From: Desulfonatronovibrio sp.
GTDB lineage: Bacteria; Desulfobacterota; Desulfovibrionia; Desulfovibrionales; Desulfonatronovibrionaceae
DNA: 6,733 nucleotides
Direction of reading: 5' to 3'
Assembly (NCBI GenBank): GCA_003558575.1
Contig: PWPY01000350.1
Span: 1-6,733, forward strand
The position numbers were made by a program, and so were the translations under genes. Positions 5,881-6,733 of this stretch are shown here, piece by piece. Under the pieces are notes generated by a model. The model worked only from the letters and a program-made list of their open reading frames with translations. It was not told where the DNA came from and made no database searches. Position 1 is the first letter of the stretch. Each line of letters begins with the position of its first letter.

Positions 5881-5886
5881 AATAAA

Positions 5887-6733
5887 CTACATTCTTTCTG
5901 GTGCACTTACTCCAAGAAGAGTCAGCCCGTTTCTGATAACCTGGGCCACTGCTTTAAAAAGGTACATTCTGGCCTGGATCAACTGAGTGTTATCAGCAGT
6001 AAGGACACGATGTACAGTATAATACCTGTGCAGATGTCCAGCCAGATCCATAAGATAATAAGAAATGTGATGAGGGCTGAGATTTTTGGCAGAAGATATT
6101 ACAATATCTTCAAATTCCGCCATTTTTTTCATGAGTTCAAGGTCTTCAGTAGTATTCAGGCATTCAACCTCAGATGCTGTCATCTCTTTGTATGCAATGC
6201 CCATTTCTTCAGCCTTGGAAAAAAGTGAGCAAATTCTGGCATGGGCGTACTGAACATAGTATACAGGATTGTCCATTGTCTTTCTTTTTACAATTTCCAG
6301 ATCAAAATCCAGGTGGCTGTCACTTTTTCGGCTGAGAAAAATAAATCTGCAGGCATCTGCACCTACTTCCTTTACAACATCACTTAGGGTTACAAATTTT
6401 CCAGCCCTGGTGGACATGGCAATCTGCTGGCCTTCCCTTAAAAGATTAACCAGTTGAACCAGGATAACCTGCAGGCTGTCTTCAGTCTTGCCCAAAGCCT
6501 GAACAGCAGCCTTCATTCTTGGTACGTAGCCGTGATGGTCTGCCCCCCAAATATCCACCACAAGATCAAATCCCCGGTCAAATTTGTTTTTGTGGTAGGA
6601 AATGTCTGAAGCAAAGTAAGTCAGGGAACCATCTGATTTTTTTAAGACCCGGTCTTTATCATCACCAAAATCAGTGCTTTTGAACCACAAAGCCCCGTCC
6701 TTTTCGTAGGCAAGGGCTTTTTCCAGAAGCCAG
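5887..6733 (-). CDS. argS: Arginyl-tRNA synthetase, C-terminal part (5' end outside window)
   Basis: This is the last 281 residues of class I ArgRS, which charges tRNA-Arg. The frame stays open to the right edge; a TTG at 6690 is internal, since [17 protein letters not shown] continues the family sequence upstream of it. [14 protein letters not shown] and [11 protein letters not shown] are characteristic ArgRS stretches of the catalytic fold. The KMSKS-equivalent loop reads [12 protein letters not shown]. It lacks the second lysine of the motif, a variation that is common in Arg[14 protein letters not shown] opens the helical DALR anticodon-binding domain, which ends in [10 protein letters not shown] directly before the TAG stop. 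A SPOR protein gene follows after 6 nt. Confidence 0.95.
   Translation of the reverse strand, partial: WLLEKALAYEKDGALWFKSTDFGDDKDRVLKKSDGSLTYFASDISYHKNKFDRGFDLVVDIWGADHHGYVPRMKAAVQALGKTEDSLQVILVQLVNLLREGQQIAMSTRAGKFVTLSDVVKEVGADACRFIFLSRKSDSHLDFDLEIVKRKTMDNPVYYVQYAHARICSLFSKAEEMGIAYKEMTASEVECLNTTEDLELMKKMAEFEDIVISSAKNLSPHHISYYLMDLAGHLHRYYTVHRVLTADNTQLIQARMYLFKAVAQVIRNGLTLLGVSAPERM

Noticed and set aside
5555..5986. 143-residue plus-strand open frame opposite the SPOR gene and the end of argS
   Set aside because: It is the antisense shadow of two confidently identified minus-strand genes and crosses their junction. The translation looks unlike a natural protein.
6410..6470. Degenerate KMSKS loop (AMSTRAG) in argS as a sign of an inactive synthetase
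   Set aside because: Many functional ArgRS enzymes lack the canonical KMSKS lysine, and the rest of the catalytic and anticodon-binding motifs are intact.
6688..6690. TTG codon as the start of an independent 267-residue minus-strand gene
   Set aside because: The same frame continues to the window edge with residues typical of ArgRS ([12 protein letters not shown]), so the codon is an internal leucine.

Overview
The window looks like chromosomal DNA of a Gram-negative bacterium with moderately AT-leaning base composition. It carries TatC, a lipobox lipoprotein, an inner-membrane SPOR protein, histidine-biosynthesis genes and an arginyl-tRNA synthetase. The gene pairings and protein style suggest a sulfate-reducer-type deltaproteobacterium (Desulfobacterota, Desulfovibrionales-like). 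This placement is an inference from general familiarity, not from a search.

Layout. Positions 1-2258 form a plus-strand operon: the 3' end of tatC (1-285), hisB (309-896), a small predicted lipoprotein gene (898-1527) and hisA (1524-2258). Spacing is tight: 23 nt, then 1 nt, then a 4-nt ATGA overlap. Positions 2315-5108 hold three minus-strand genes that face the his operon. In transcription order they are pyruvoyl-dependent arginine decarboxylase (4554-5108), an agmatinase-family ureohydrolase (3539-4423) and a bacterial deoxyhypusine-synthase-like protein (2315-3400). Positions 5245-6733 hold argS (3' part, running off the right edge) followed 6 nt later by a SPOR-domain membrane protein, both on the minus strand.

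How the genes fit together. The central trio reads as a polyamine module: arginine to agmatine, agmatine to putrescine (or an analogous guanidine hydrolysis on a substituted agmatine), then an NAD-dependent aminobutyl-transfer-type enzyme. Bacteria use EF-P rather than eIF5A, so the last enzyme probably acts on a small amine. Homospermidine or a related triamine is a reasonable but untested product. No aminopropyltransferase, carboxynorspermidine enzyme or S-adenosylmethionine decarboxylase is present in the window. This trio is the most interesting content.

The three polyamine genes are not tightly packed. The gaps of 130 and 138 nt contain stem-loops and a shared 9-10 nt word (TTTTTGCAG), and the agmatinase start codon is preceded by an 11-bp perfect hairpin instead of a Shine-Dalgarno sequence. 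A good candidate promoter (TTGACA, 17-nt spacer, TTAGAT) lies upstream of the arginine decarboxylase. No gene-free stretch exceeds 300 bases. I saw no tRNA, rRNA, CRISPR, IS element, integrase or other sign of a mobile element.
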